Assembly: GCA_944393195.1 (NCBI GenBank)
Contig: CALXZG010000009.1
Span: forward strand, 1 to 46,516
Origin: an uncultured Alphaproteobacteria bacterium
GTDB taxonomy: Bacteria; Pseudomonadota; Alphaproteobacteria; CAAHEQ01; UBA3637
DNA length: 46,516 bases
Direction of reading: 5' to 3'
This document shows positions 1-7,753 of the stretch, piece by piece. Both the position numbers and the translations under genes were made by a program. Within the stretch, counting starts at the first letter, position 1, and each line of letters begins with the position of its first letter. The notes under the pieces are model-generated. The model made no database searches. It was not told the origin of the DNA and saw only the letters and a program-made list of their open reading frames with translations.

Positions 1-60
1 GAACATTAAAATGTTACACTCGTCAAATAAGTATTTAATAACAAAATATTTTTTAGCGCG

Positions 61-88
61 TCATAAAATAGTGCTATCTATTTTATGA
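61..88. repeat. AT-rich perfect inverted repeat
   Basis: A 10-bp arm (TCATAAAATA, 61-70) is repeated as its exact reverse complement at 79-88 around an 8-nt loop. It lies in the gene-free first 265 bases of the window. It could be an operator or a weak hairpin. No gene to which it belongs is visible. Confidence 0.4.
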
Positions 89-96
89 TACAATAA

Positions 97-145
97 GGAA
101 ACCGGTTTCGATTCTTCACCCCATTCGAGCCGGTTTCTGATTTTT
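97..145 (+). terminator. Putative terminator of a gene upstream of the window
   Basis: GAAACCGG (98-105) pairs with CCGGTTTC (130-137). The loop itself can pair partly, and a T-run follows at 141-145. The orientation fits a plus-strand transcript entering from outside the window. The large loop makes this a tentative call. From 146 to 265 I see nothing recognisable. Confidence 0.4.
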
Positions 146-265
146 CAATCAATTCAATGAATTATCCGATATCTTTTTGTTATCCGAAACAGGAAATACA
201 ATTAATACGTGTGTGTAACAGGCAACTGTAACAAAAAAGTCCCCAATACGACAATAAAATGAAAT

Positions 266-296
266 AAAAAAAATCCGCGGGGAAAACCCCGCGGAT
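266..296 (-). terminator. Intrinsic terminator of rplM-rpsI
   Basis: A perfect 10-bp GC-rich stem (273-282 with 287-296, loop AAAA) is followed on the minus strand by a run of T (266-272). It sits directly after the rpsI stop codon and therefore closes the ribosomal-protein operon. Confidence 0.9.
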
Positions 297-313
297 CGCA
301 TATCCGACCAAAC

Positions 314-823
314 TTAACGTTTGGAGAATTGGAAGCGTTTGCGCGCTTTGGACAAACCCGGTTTTTTCCGTTCAACAACGCGGGAGTCGCGTGTCAGGAA
401 GCCGGCCCGTTTCAAAGCCGTATGCAATTCCGGTTCGAACAAATCGAGGCAACGGCTAATCCCATGACGCAGGGCATAAGCCTGACCCGACAATCCGCCG
501 CCGCACAATGTGCAATCTACGTCGAATTGACCTTCACGATTCGTAACGGCAAACGGTTGGTTAATCACCATTTGCAACACCGGACGCGGGAAGTATTCCT
601 TCACATCACGGCCGTTAACCGTAATTTTGCCTTTACCCATTTTAATAATCACACGGGCAATCGCATTCTTTTTCTTACCGACAGATTGGGACCGACCCAA
701 TTTGTCTTTCTTCGGAGCGCGCGGCGCGGCTTCAACCGGTGTTTCCACCGTAGCAGCCTGAGCAGCGGCAACTTCTTGTTTCAAATCAGCCAATCCGGCC
801 GTTGTTTTTGTTGTCTTAACCAT
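314..823 (-). CDS. rpsI: 30S ribosomal protein S9
   Basis: Component of the small ribosomal subunit; its C-terminal tail reaches the P-site tRNA. The 169-residue product has a lysine- and alanine-rich N-terminal extension of about 40 residues. The S9 core begins at the [10 protein letters not shown]-type segment, continues with the [15 protein letters not shown] signature, and ends in the basic tail [13 protein letters not shown], as S9 must. The extension is typical of alphaproteobacterial S9. The start codon overlaps the rplM stop (TAATG), and its ribosome binding site AAAGGAG lies inside the rplM end, so the two genes are translationally coupled in the usual L13-S9 order. A strong terminator follows. 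Confidence 0.98.
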   Translation of the reverse strand: MVKTTKTTAGLADLKQEVAAAQAATVETPVEAAPRAPKKDKLGRSQSVGKKKNAIARVIIKMGKGKITVNGRDVKEYFPRPVLQMVINQPFAVTNREGQFDVDCTLCGGGLSGQAYALRHGISRCLDLFEPELHTALKRAGFLTRDSRVVERKKPGLSKARKRFQFSKR

Positions 824-1293
824 TATACGCTCCTTTTATTCTTGCGGTTTTTCGACGCAATATCCAACACGATCGGGTTTTGACCCTGATGCGTATGTTC
901 GGCACCCGCGAAAATGCGCAACTTCGTCATTTGTTGACGACCCAACTTACCACGGGAAACCATGCGTTCGACGGCTTTCATCAATACGCGTTCCGGTTTT
1001 TCCGCTAACAGCTTACCGGCCTTAATCCCTTTTATACCGCCGATATAACCCGTGTGGTGGAAGTATTCTTTTTGTTCCAATTTACGCCCAGTTAATTGCA
1101 CTTTGTCGGCGTTAATCACGACAACATAGTCGCCGCAATCTTGTGTCGGGGTGTAGCACGGCTTATGCTTACCGCGAATAATGGTCGCGATTTGGCTGGC
1201 CAACCGCCCCAAAACCATGTCCGTCGCATCAACCAAGTACCACTTGATATCGCAATCGGCCGGTTTGATTGTTTTTGTTGTTTTCATTGTCAT
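823..1293 (-). CDS. rplM: 50S ribosomal protein L13
   Basis: Early-assembling 23S rRNA-binding protein of the large subunit. The 156-residue product contains the L13 signatures [16 protein letters not shown] near the N-terminus, [16 protein letters not shown] in the middle and EHTHQGQNP near the C-terminus. The length is normal for the family, with a short extra N-terminus. Two in-frame ATG codons lie six bases apart. The first is favoured because AGGA stands seven bases before it. It is first gene of the rplM-rpsI operon, with a near-consensus promoter upstream and a terminator after rpsI. Confidence 0.98.
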   Translation of the reverse strand: MTMKTTKTIKPADCDIKWYLVDATDMVLGRLASQIATIIRGKHKPCYTPTQDCGDYVVVINADKVQLTGRKLEQKEYFHHTGYIGGIKGIKAGKLLAEKPERVLMKAVERMVSRGKLGRQQMTKLRIFAGAEHTHQGQNPIVLDIASKNRKNKRSV

Positions 1294-1323
1294 TGTTTTA
1301 TCCTTTTGTTTGAAAGACGACTT

Positions 1324-1352
1324 TTTATACTCTATTTTGTCGACATTGTCAA
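1324..1352 (-). promoter_or_regulatory. Sigma70-type promoter of rplM-rpsI
   Basis: On the minus strand TTGACA (1347-1352), a 17-bp spacer and TATAAA (1324-1329) precede rplM by about 30 bases. This is close to the housekeeping consensus with the ideal spacing. Confidence 0.8.
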
Positions 1353-1440
1353 CTGCTTTTTGATTGATTTTACATTATTTTTGCATACGGTATTATAATA
1401 CCGCTGCCGTCAGGCTATATTCCGCAACGAATATCGGTAT

Positions 1441-2322
1441 TTACCGCGTTCTGCCGGGGAATAATTCTTTATCCAACCGTTTACGCAGGCGGTTCACATG
1501 CGACATGATAACCTGCGGCTCCGTCGGATTTTTGGCCGGGAAGCGTTCAATTTCGTGAATGGCATCATAATGGCTGGTTTCTATTTCCGCAAACATCGCG
1601 TCATAAAATCGGTGCGGTTGGCGGGTTGTAAAATAATTTTCAATACCGGAAATATAATCTTCACGGCGGTGAATTGTCATCGGGGCATATCCGCCACTCA
1701 TCAACGCAAAATTCGTCAGCAGGCGGGCTATACGCTTGTTTCCATCGGCAAACGGGTGAATGGATACTATATTATAATTGATTTGAATCGCCTGCATAAT
1801 CGGATGGGCGGCAAATGATTGATAGTCCGAATTCGGGTATTCGTCCCAGAAAAAAGCCGGTACCATCTTTTCGTTAAAACCGTTCACGGTATCATGAATC
1901 AACGGTTCAATCTTACGATAGTTGGACACAATCATGGTTGAATTCAACCAACGCGCCGGCATGTCACGCCATTGTCCGGCATCTTGGGGACGCAAACTTC
2001 CCAACAATAACGTGTGCAAATCCCGAATAAAATCAACGCTAATCGTTTTATCCCCGGCATTCAGGCGTTCATTCATACATTCATAGGCATCCACGCTCCC
2101 CATGCGGGCTTGATTCACATATTGCCGAAAAGACGCATCCTCTGTGAAATGAACACGATCAACGGAAAAATCCAACTGTGTCGCCAACATCCCCATCCGG
2201 CCGGCCAAATAATCGCCGAAAACATCTTCGTTCCCTTTTAAAAGAACGGATTTTTTATGCTGATATGCTTTCTTTAACTCTTCAATTCGATGGATTTTAT
2301 CTTTTAAGTCTGATTGATTCAT
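1441..2322 (-). CDS. Fic/DOC family protein
   Basis: Probable Fic-fold nucleotidyltransferase, a family that typically transfers AMP from ATP to a hydroxyl side chain of a target protein. The 293-residue product carries the Fic core motif HPFADGNKRIAR at about residues 201-212, with the catalytic histidine and the phosphate-binding GNKR. The preceding helix QINYNIVSI also fits Fic proteins. I do not see the usual inhibitory motif (S/T)xxxE(G/N) near either end, so its control is unclear. The ATG at 2322 was chosen because AAAGGAG lies just upstream. The longer open frame to 2637 would run through the divergent RNase P RNA gene and is rejected. It stands alone, with no obvious antitoxin partner. 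Confidence 0.88.
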   Translation of the reverse strand: MNQSDLKDKIHRIEELKKAYQHKKSVLLKGNEDVFGDYLAGRMGMLATQLDFSVDRVHFTEDASFRQYVNQARMGSVDAYECMNERLNAGDKTISVDFIRDLHTLLLGSLRPQDAGQWRDMPARWLNSTMIVSNYRKIEPLIHDTVNGFNEKMVPAFFWDEYPNSDYQSFAAHPIMQAIQINYNIVSIHPFADGNKRIARLLTNFALMSGGYAPMTIHRREDYISGIENYFTTRQPHRFYDAMFAEIETSHYDAIHEIERFPAKNPTEPQVIMSHVNRLRKRLDKELFPGRTR

Positions 2323-2349
2323 CCCGCACTCCTTTGTCAATACTATCAG

Positions 2350-2376
2350 TTTATACCCCGTTCTTATTTTTGTCAA
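2350..2376 (-). promoter_or_regulatory. Candidate promoter of the Fic gene
   Basis: On the minus strand TTGACA (2371-2376) and TATAAA (2350-2355) are separated by 15 bp. Reading TAAACT as the -10 gives 17 bp. The elements are good but the spacing is ambiguous. It is divergent from the rnpB promoter about 25 bases away. Confidence 0.4.
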
Positions 2377-2398
2377 CTTATTTTTACAATCGCTTTGA

Positions 2399-2427
2399 TT
2401 GACATTCTGCTTTGTTTCGTGTATAGT
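2399..2427 (+). promoter_or_regulatory. Sigma70-type promoter of RNase P RNA
   Basis: TTGACA (2399-2404), a 17-bp spacer and TATAGT (2422-2427) place the start of transcription at about 2434, exactly where the 5' strand of the RNase P closing helix begins. Confidence 0.85.
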
Positions 2428-2433
2428 GGTATT

Positions 2434-2804
2434 GTCAGACGGTCGGATAATCGCTGGTACATATGTATCGGAGGAAAGTCCGGGCTTCACAGGAACACGA
2501 TACCGGATAACGTCCGGGCGGGGCGACCCGACGGAAAGTGTCACAGAAAACAAACCACCCGGGTATACTCCCGGGAACGGATGAAAAGGCGGGGTAAAAG
2601 CCCACCGCATCTTCGGTAACGGCAGATGGCAGGACAAACCCTATCGGAAGCAAGACTAAGAAACGATGCCCAAAGACCACAGGCTTTGTCAAATGAGTGT
2701 TCTTGCTCAGGCATGATGAGGTAAGTCGCTAGAGGTAATTCGTAAGAATTATCCCAGACGAATGATTATCGATTACAAAACTCGGCTTATAGACTGTCTG
2801 ACAC
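2434..2804 (+). ncRNA. rnpB: RNase P RNA (bacterial type A)
   Basis: Catalytic RNA that removes 5' leaders from tRNA precursors together with the RnpA protein. The conserved 5' block GAGGAAAGTCCGGGCTTCAC and the ACAGAAAACAAACC-like block are present. So is the 3' block around CCCAGACGAATGATTATCGA and the final CTCGGCTTATAGACTGTCTG. The ends pair: GTCAGAC at 2434-2440 with GTCTGAC at 2796-2802 (helix P1). The length of about 370 nt is normal for alphaproteobacteria. The promoter is ideally placed and a terminator follows. Confidence 0.96.
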
Positions 2805-2818
2805 TTTTTATACAAATT

Positions 2819-3910
2819 TTACCGCCCCGATGATTTCGGGGATTTTTTTAGGTTGCGACCAAACAACAATCGGGCTGCTTTATGCTTCCACGGATGCGGT
2901 GTCATCATAAATAAAGCATCTTTTAACTTTGAGGGGTGTTTGTACGTCGGCCATCGAAAAGGCGACAGCGGTTGTTTAGCAGAATGCTGTGCCGGTTCAA
3001 GTTTAACTTCCGATCGATGTCCTTGTTCATCCAATGTCACTTCGTATTGTTGCCCTTGCTTTGTAATAATCGCCGAAAAACCGGGGCCTTCTTCATCTTT
3101 CAAAAAAAACGTTTCTATATTTTGATCATCCACATGCCGACCCTCTACAACTTCGCCGGCTTCATTCCAACGCGTCGTATCGCGCAAATGACCGCTTTGA
3201 TCATAAAACGTACGGGATTCAATATTCCCCGTTTTATAAAAAGAATCCACCCATCCGACAAAATATGTATTAGCATTTTCAAGTAGATAAATAGGATCCC
3301 CCTTTTCCGGCCGGACAATATGTAAATTTTCTTTTTGTGATGCAGATAAGCGAGCAACATCATTGGGTTTCAGAACTTTTCGTGCTATTTCGCTCTTCTT
3401 TTCACCGGACATCATCAGGCTGCCGTCTTCATAAAATTGTCGAAAAGCCCCATTCGGCATTCCGTTTTGCATTTCCTGCGTTTCCCACAAAACAGCCTGC
3501 CCGTCTTGAATATGATAACTTTCTCGCATCCCGTTGACAGCATTATCTTTGACCGGATATATTGTTAACACCCTTTTAAAATAACTTTCCCGGCGAACCC
3601 ATTTCTGATTTTCAAAAACATCTTCATCATAATAACGCCGGGTATTATTATAAATCCGCCGCCGTTCAATCAGAGTATCCCCGTTAAACTCACGAATTTG
3701 TAAAGACGCATCTTTGTATCTGTTTTCTTGGACTTTTTTTCCGTCCCGGTAAAAAGTTTCCCGAACGCCCGGCCATCCCCAACTAACGACCCGCCCCGTT
3801 CGACGACCGCTGAACCAAAAACGTAAACGATCCTTAATCGCCGACCACGCGAAAGGATGGGGTTGATGTAATTTTTCAAAATGATACTGGGATAAATCCG
3901 GCACAGGCAT
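2819..3910 (-). CDS. YwqK/MORN-like repeat protein, function unknown
   Basis: A 363-residue protein built largely from degenerate repeats of the form G-x-x-x-x-F/Y-x-x-G-x-x, for example FYRDGKKVQENRY, NGAFRQFYEDGSLMMSGE and FYKTGNIESRTFYDQSGHL. These resemble the MORN_2/YwqK repeat family. Such proteins act as antitoxins or scaffolds in some bacteria, but no specific role can be given here. The C-terminal quarter is basic and lacks repeats. The ATG at 3910 is chosen because GAGGAGG lies eight bases upstream and the promoter would start transcription at about 3925, excluding the longer frame to 4048. No signal peptide is seen. Its last codons contain the convergent rnpB terminator hairpin. 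Confidence 0.75.
   Translation of the reverse strand: MPVPDLSQYHFEKLHQPHPFAWSAIKDRLRFWFSGRRTGRVVSWGWPGVRETFYRDGKKVQENRYKDASLQIREFNGDTLIERRRIYNNTRRYYDEDVFENQKWVRRESYFKRVLTIYPVKDNAVNGMRESYHIQDGQAVLWETQEMQNGMPNGAFRQFYEDGSLMMSGEKKSEIARKVLKPNDVARLSASQKENLHIVRPEKGDPIYLLENANTYFVGWVDSFYKTGNIESRTFYDQSGHLRDTTRWNEAGEVVEGRHVDDQNIETFFLKDEEGPGFSAIITKQGQQYEVTLDEQGHRSEVKLEPAQHSAKQPLSPFRWPTYKHPSKLKDALFMMTPHPWKHKAARLLFGRNLKKSPKSSGR
2825..2849 (+). terminator. Terminator of rnpB, inside the end of the convergent gene
   Basis: CCCCGA (2825-2830) pairs with TCGGGG (2836-2841), followed by seven T (2843-2849). The hairpin lies within the last codons of the minus-strand repeat protein, so the terminator doubles as coding sequence. 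Confidence 0.8.
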
Positions 3911-3931
3911 ATGATCGTCCTCCTCTATACC

Positions 3932-3959
3932 ATTATACCAGATGATTTTATTTTGTCCA
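3932..3959 (-). promoter_or_regulatory. Promoter of the YwqK-like gene
   Basis: On the minus strand TGGACA (3954-3959), a 16-bp spacer and a perfect TATAAT (3932-3937). Transcription would begin at about 3925, leaving a leader of only about 15 bases that starts at the ribosome binding site. Confidence 0.65.
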
Positions 3960-3977
3960 GAAATGAAACACTTTTTT

Positions 3978-4100
3978 TTATTTTTTAACCGCCAACACGA
4001 CAGGTTCGTCATCATACGTTTCATATTCGTATGCACACGGTCCGACAAAAAAGACTATCGCCACACAAGCCACCAACAACAAAACAATCCAAAATTTCAT
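3978..4100 (-). CDS. Small single-pass membrane protein, 40 aa
   Basis: A short frame encoding MKFWIVLLLVACVAIVFF followed by an acidic tail ending in VVLAVKK. Residues 3-20 are strongly hydrophobic, giving one membrane segment or an uncleaved signal. Two cysteines (12 and 22) are present but no clear lipobox. GGGGGA precedes the ATG. A TTGACA-17-TATGTA promoter lies immediately upstream, which makes it a likely real gene. No known family was recognised. It is read in the same direction as the YwqK-like gene, which has its own promoter overlapping the end of this frame. Confidence 0.6.
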   Translation of the reverse strand: MKFWIVLLLVACVAIVFFVGPCAYEYETYDDEPVVLAVKK

Positions 4101-4122
4101 ATATCCCCCGCTCTTTTGTTTT

Positions 4123-4151
4123 TACATAAGCAGTCTGACTAAAATTGTCAA
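4123..4151 (-). promoter_or_regulatory. Promoter of the 40-aa membrane protein
   Basis: On the minus strand TTGACA (4146-4151), 17-bp spacer, TATGTA (4123-4128). It lies about 20 bases upstream of the small frame that starts at 4100. Confidence 0.65.
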
Positions 4152-4212
4152 TAAAACAAAAGGAGAAAACATAGGAACACTTTTACGCGACATGAAAGAT
4201 GATAAAAACAAC

Positions 4213-4241
4213 TTGCGTTTTCAAATAAAATCTGATATACA
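4213..4241 (+). promoter_or_regulatory. Promoter of tRNA-Pro
   Basis: TTGCGT (4213-4218), 17-bp spacer, TATACA (4236-4241). It lies just before the tRNA, giving a leader of only a few bases. Confidence 0.6.
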
Positions 4242-4252
4242 AAACAATCGTT

Positions 4253-4329
4253 CGGGGCGTAGCTCAGCCTGGTAGAGTACTTGGTTTGGGACCAAGGTGT
4301 CGCATGTTCGAATCATGTCGCCCCGACCA
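4253..4329 (+). tRNA. tRNA-Pro (anticodon TGG)
   Basis: A 77-nt cloverleaf. The acceptor stem CGGGGCG (4253-4259) pairs with CGCCCCG (4319-4325). The anticodon stem CTTGG/CCAAG encloses TTTGGGA with anticodon TGG at 4287-4289. The T-loop TTCGAAT is present and CCA is encoded at 4327-4329. The opening C and the GGGG acceptor are typical of bacterial tRNA-Pro. Its 3' end is the probable insertion site of the island that follows. Confidence 0.97.
4311..4329 (+). other. Putative attL: 3' end of tRNA-Pro
   Basis: The last 19 nt of the tRNA (AATCATGTCGCCCCGACCA) recur at 22270-22288 with one C-to-T difference. The pair brackets a block containing a recombinase and foreign-looking genes, as expected for the ends of a tRNA-integrated element. 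Confidence 0.55.
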
Positions 4330-4335
4330 TTGTTT

Positions 4336-4366
4336 AAAAGCGAAAGGATATCCTTTCGCTTTTTTT
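4336..4366 (+). terminator. Terminator of tRNA-Pro
   Basis: A perfect 20-bp palindrome (GCGAAAGGAT/ATCCTTTCGC, 4340-4359) flanked by A and T runs, seven bases after the tRNA. Strong and symmetrical, so it may act in both directions. From here to 4748 there is no gene. Apart from the inverted repeat at 4574-4616 and a weak TTGACT at 4536-4541, I see nothing there. Confidence 0.85.
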
Positions 4367-4573
4367 GTGCCTAAATTACCCCGCAGGCCGCTAAAACAGG
4401 CACTTTTCAAGACTTGATTTTTGATAAAATATCTTGGGGTTTTTAATTTAAATCCGCTTTGGCATATACTTTTTTGAAAAAGATATACACTTACGAGATG
4501 TGCTTTTTTAGCCTGCACACAATCCCCCCAACTTATTGACTTTGCTTGCTTCGCATAAAATGATATTCTATCG

Positions 4574-4616
4574 TTTTTCACAACCGCTTCAACTAGTCAA
4601 AAAAGCGGTTGCGAAA
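4574..4616. repeat. Inverted repeat upstream of the recombinase operon
   Basis: CAACCGCTT (4581-4589) is matched by AAGCGGTTG (4603-4611). Outside one mismatched pair, TTTTC also pairs with GAAAA. The 13-base centre and position in front of the recombinase operon suit an operator or a recombinase binding site. There is no T-run for a terminator on the plus strand. Confidence 0.45.
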
Positions 4617-4748
4617 ATTTTAATCGAGATTTTTTTCTGTTTTTTAATTCTTGAAAATCAATTGGTTAAAAAATAATTGAAATTTTTTTCATTTTTGGGG
4701 GACGAAAAATCGATGTCCGGGCTTTTTACCTTTCGAAAGGAGGTCAAG

Positions 4749-4913
4749 ATGACCCAAATCGAAAGTTTAATACAATTAATTATGCCGGAGTTTTTACTGT
4801 TTTTAGAGGCCAAAGAAAAAGACGAAATAGTCGAGAAAGGACTTGATAATACTAAAAATCCAAGCATTCATGGCAACGCAACCAACGAGAAAGGAGTAGA
4901 ACAATGGAAATAG
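4749..4913 (+). CDS. Small hypothetical protein of the recombinase operon
   Basis: A 54-residue acidic protein (MTQIESLIQL start) with one hydrophobic stretch near residues 4-19 (LIQLIMPEFLLFL) and a charged tail. No family was recognised. The ATG at 4749 is preceded by an excellent AAAGGAGG. An upstream in-frame ATG at 4677 has no such site. The stop codon overlaps the start of the DUF2924 gene by 10 bases, so it is the first gene of a three-gene operon with the recombinase. Confidence 0.6.
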   Translation: MTQIESLIQLIMPEFLLFLEAKEKDEIVEKGLDNTKNPSIHGNATNEKGVEQWK

Positions 4914-5317
4914 CATTAAAAATAGCTCAATTACAAACACTCCCTGTTTCTGAGTTGCGCCATCTGTGGAAGCACTATTTTGGCACAGAGTGCGAAGCTC
5001 AAAAGCGAGAGTTTTATATCAGTCGGATAGCTTACCGGATGCAAGAGTTGGCATACGGAGGATTAAACGCCTCAACGAAGAAAGTAATCTCTGAACTTTG
5101 CCTAGAAAAAAAGAAGAAAAAAGGCCTACACCTGCCACCGGAAGGTACCCGCATTGTTCGGGAGTATAAAGGTATAGAACACTCGGTTAAAATCGTTCCC
5201 GGGGGATTTGAATACCAAGGAAACAAATACAAAAGCCTGTCCAGCGTTGCCAAGCTGATAACCGGCTTTAAAATTTCGGGTAATTTCTTTTTTGGATTAG
5301 AAAAATACAAAGGATAA
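4904..5317 (+). CDS. DUF2924 family protein
   Basis: A 137-residue basic protein. The C-terminal half has the DUF2924 signature: LPPEGTRIVREYKGIEHSVK, then GGFEYQGNKYKSLSSVAK, an ITG turn and a final FFGL. Members are usually encoded directly before a large serine recombinase in alphaproteobacterial prophages and islands. They are thought to assist it, but their activity is not established. The gene has AAAGGAG before its ATG, overlaps the preceding small gene, and is followed three bases later by the recombinase gene. Confidence 0.88.
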   Translation: MEIALKIAQLQTLPVSELRHLWKHYFGTECEAQKREFYISRIAYRMQELAYGGLNASTKKVISELCLEKKKKKGLHLPPEGTRIVREYKGIEHSVKIVPGGFEYQGNKYKSLSSVAKLITGFKISGNFFFGLEKYKG

Positions 5318-5320
5318 GAC

Positions 5321-7054
5321 ATGGAACAAAAAACAATCAGATGTGCAGTTTATACCCGTAAATCAACAGAGGAAGGGTTGGATAAAGAGTTTAACACGTT
5401 GGAGGCACAGCGGGAAGCCGGCGAAAACTATATTAAAAGTCAAAAGCATTTAGGTTGGACACTCATTCCTGACCATTATGATGATGGTGGATATAGCGGT
5501 GGTACCATGAAACGTCCTGCGTTACAGCGATTACTGGAAGACGTCAAAAACGATAAAGTGGACATGATTGTCGTGTATAAAATTGACCGTCTTACCCGTT
5601 CCTTGCTAGACTTTGCACAACTGATTAAAATTTTTGATGCACACGATTGTTCCTTTGTTTCTGTAACACAACACTTTAACACCTGTGATTCCATGGGTAA
5701 GTTAACCCTGCATATTTTGTTATCCTTTGCCCAATTTGAACGTGAAGTCAGTGCTGAGCGTATCCGAGATAAAATTGCCGCCACAAAGAAAAAAGGGATG
5801 TGGACCGGTGGAAGCGTTCCTTTGGGGTATGATGTAGAAAATAAGAAGTTAGTGGTTAATCCCGAAGAAGCCAAGGTTGTTCGATATATCTTTGAAGAGT
5901 ACCTCCGGTGCCGGTCTGAAGTCCAAGTTAGCCGGAACGCAAAAGAAATGGGGTACCATAGTAAACCACGTAAACTACCGTCTTCAATAGAGCCTGTCAA
6001 CATAGCCTTTAATCATGCTATCGTTAATAATATGCTTCGTAACCCTATATATATCGGAAAAATCCCCTATAAAAACGAGTTGTTTGACGGTTTGCACGAA
6101 GCTATCATCCCCATGGATTTGTGGAATCAAGTCCAAGAGTTAAAACGGCTTAATAAGGGAGATAGATTTACACCCTCCCGATCGGTTAAAAACTCTTTGC
6201 TTAAAGGTCTTGTAGAATGCACTTGTTGTGGCACAATGACACCTACTCGGACGAAAAAAGACAATAAGTATTACGAATACTATACTTCTACCCGAGCCGT
6301 CAAAGAAGGCTATCACTTATGTCGTACCGGAAGCGTTCCTGCCGGTGAGTTAGATGCTTTTGTCCTTGATAAGGTCAAGGAGGCATTTAGGTCGCCTGAA
6401 ATCATTCAAGAACTGGTTACACAGGTGCGAAAAACAAAACCCGAGTACGGAGTAAAAGAAATCTTTGATATTGTCCAATCAGTAGATCAGGTATTCAAAT
6501 ACTTCTCCCCAACCACCTTGCAATCAATTATTAGCCGGCTTTTAGATAAGGTTATCGTCCACAAAGACAAAATTGTTTTACGCTTTAATACTTTTGGTAT
6601 ATCCTTGCTGGACGATTGCATTAAAGTTGATCATAACGGATACAACAAAAAAACGCTGGAGTTTACCTATAACGTAACACTAGCCCGTAAAAAAGGACGG
6701 GTTAGGATTATTAACCCGCTGCCAAGCGAACGTGGCAAAAAGGACGAACGTTTAATTTTAGCAGTCTCACAGGCCTATAGATGGCAAAGCATCCTTGATA
6801 AACAAGGGATAACAATGGCAGAGTTAGCTCATCGAGAAAAAATGGATCGCTCTTACATGGGACGTATCCTCAAACTCTGTCACTTGGCTCCTGAAATTGT
6901 TAATGCCATTATGGCGGGGAAACAGCCAACGCTGTTATGCCTGCAAACTTTTATTCGCAACCCGATTCCACTATTATGGGAAGACCAATTGAAACGATAT
7001 GGATTTAAGTGCGAGTTGCAAGCCGTAGAATTCCAACGATTTTTGAATGTTTGA
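5321..7054 (+). CDS. Large serine recombinase
   Basis: Site-specific recombinase, probably the integrase/excisionase of the island. The 577-residue protein has an N-terminal resolvase domain (about 1-150) with the catalytic serine in YTRKSTEEG and the arginine-rich KIDRLTRS motif. A central recombinase domain (about 170-280) follows. A zinc ribbon begins at about residue 300 with CTCCG and continues to a later cysteine in YHLC. The C-terminal part, with a helix-turn-helix of the form ITMAELAHREKMDRSYMGRI, is typical of the alphaproteobacterial group paired with DUF2924. AAAGGA precedes the ATG. The frame appears intact and full length. Confidence 0.95.
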   Translation: MEQKTIRCAVYTRKSTEEGLDKEFNTLEAQREAGENYIKSQKHLGWTLIPDHYDDGGYSGGTMKRPALQRLLEDVKNDKVDMIVVYKIDRLTRSLLDFAQLIKIFDAHDCSFVSVTQHFNTCDSMGKLTLHILLSFAQFEREVSAERIRDKIAATKKKGMWTGGSVPLGYDVENKKLVVNPEEAKVVRYIFEEYLRCRSEVQVSRNAKEMGYHSKPRKLPSSIEPVNIAFNHAIVNNMLRNPIYIGKIPYKNELFDGLHEAIIPMDLWNQVQELKRLNKGDRFTPSRSVKNSLLKGLVECTCCGTMTPTRTKKDNKYYEYYTSTRAVKEGYHLCRTGSVPAGELDAFVLDKVKEAFRSPEIIQELVTQVRKTKPEYGVKEIFDIVQSVDQVFKYFSPTTLQSIISRLLDKVIVHKDKIVLRFNTFGISLLDDCIKVDHNGYNKKTLEFTYNVTLARKKGRVRIINPLPSERGKKDERLILAVSQAYRWQSILDKQGITMAELAHREKMDRSYMGRILKLCHLAPEIVNAIMAGKQPTLLCLQTFIRNPIPLLWEDQLKRYGFKCELQAVEFQRFLNV

Positions 7055-7149
7055 AACAGATAATTCCGGCACAAGGGCATTAAATTTCATACAATAACCT
7101 CCGATAACCGCATTATAGTTAGAAATAATACAATATAAAAGGAAAAAAG

Positions 7150-7374
7150 ATGGATTGGCTACAATTCTTACAGATGATTTGTATTCCGGCATTCGTTTGG
7201 CTTGTTTATAAGTTTGGCGAAATGCGAAAAGAACTCAGCGACTTTAAAGTTCAGGTCGCTCGGGAATATGCGACTCAAGTACATATTAATCGTTTGGAAC
7301 TTAAAATTGATGACTTAAGAGAAATGATATGGAGTTTACATCATGAACCAAATACCACGAGGAATAAGAAATAA
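7150..7374 (+). CDS. Small phage-type membrane/coiled-coil protein
   Basis: A 74-residue protein with one N-terminal membrane segment (about residues 5-20) and then a charged helix likely to be a coiled coil (about 25-65). Such proteins are common in phage lysis modules. No specific function is assigned. AAAAGGAAAA precedes the ATG. It overlaps the next gene by 32 bases, so it belongs to the lysis operon. The 95 bases between the recombinase and this gene hold no clear promoter. Confidence 0.65.
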   Translation: MDWLQFLQMICIPAFVWLVYKFGEMRKELSDFKVQVAREYATQVHINRLELKIDDLREMIWSLHHEPNTTRNKK

Positions 7375-7753
7375 TAACCCTGGAAACATCAGATGGGGAT
7401 CAAATTGGCAAGGGCTAAAAAAGGACGGTAAGCAACAAGATCCGTCATTTTGTATTTTCACAAATGCTGTTTATGGCATTCGTGCGTTGGCAAAAGTCTT
7501 AAAAAACTATCAGCGACTTTATGGACTCAATACCCCCCGAAAGATTATCAGTCGATATGCGCCACCGAACGAAAACCAAACGCTGACTTACATCAACAGT
7601 GTTTCTCAACAGTTGGGAATGACTCCGGATACCGAGGTTGACCTGACAGAAACAGGTGTACTGACCGTTTTCATTAAGGCGATTATTCGCCATGAAAACG
7701 GCATACAACCTTACAAAGACGAAACAATACTGAAAGGAATTGAGTTATCATGA
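7343..7753 (+). CDS. Phage-type peptidoglycan-degrading protein
   Basis: A 136-residue protein that opens with RGIRNNNPGNIRWGSNW, the hallmark of a family of phage structural or lysis proteins with a lysozyme-like fold. The RALAKVLKNYQRLYGL and RYAPPNENQT segments are also typical of it. It is the likely muralytic component of the lysis cassette, though virion-associated members also exist. No signal peptide is present, consistent with export through a holin. It overlaps both neighbours (7150-7374 and the holin by 4 bases, ATGA). Confidence 0.82.
   Translation: MNQIPRGIRNNNPGNIRWGSNWQGLKKDGKQQDPSFCIFTNAVYGIRALAKVLKNYQRLYGLNTPRKIISRYAPPNENQTLTYINSVSQQLGMTPDTEVDLTETGVLTVFIKAIIRHENGIQPYKDETILKGIELS

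Noticed and set aside
2323-2637. N-terminal extension of the Fic frame
   Set aside because: It would be translated from the complement of RNase P RNA. A good ribosome binding site marks the ATG at 2322 instead.
4264-4581. Minus-strand frame ending in SGRHDSNMRHLGPKPSTLPG
   Set aside because: It is the reverse translation of the tRNA-Pro gene, a well-known false protein, and has no ribosome binding site.
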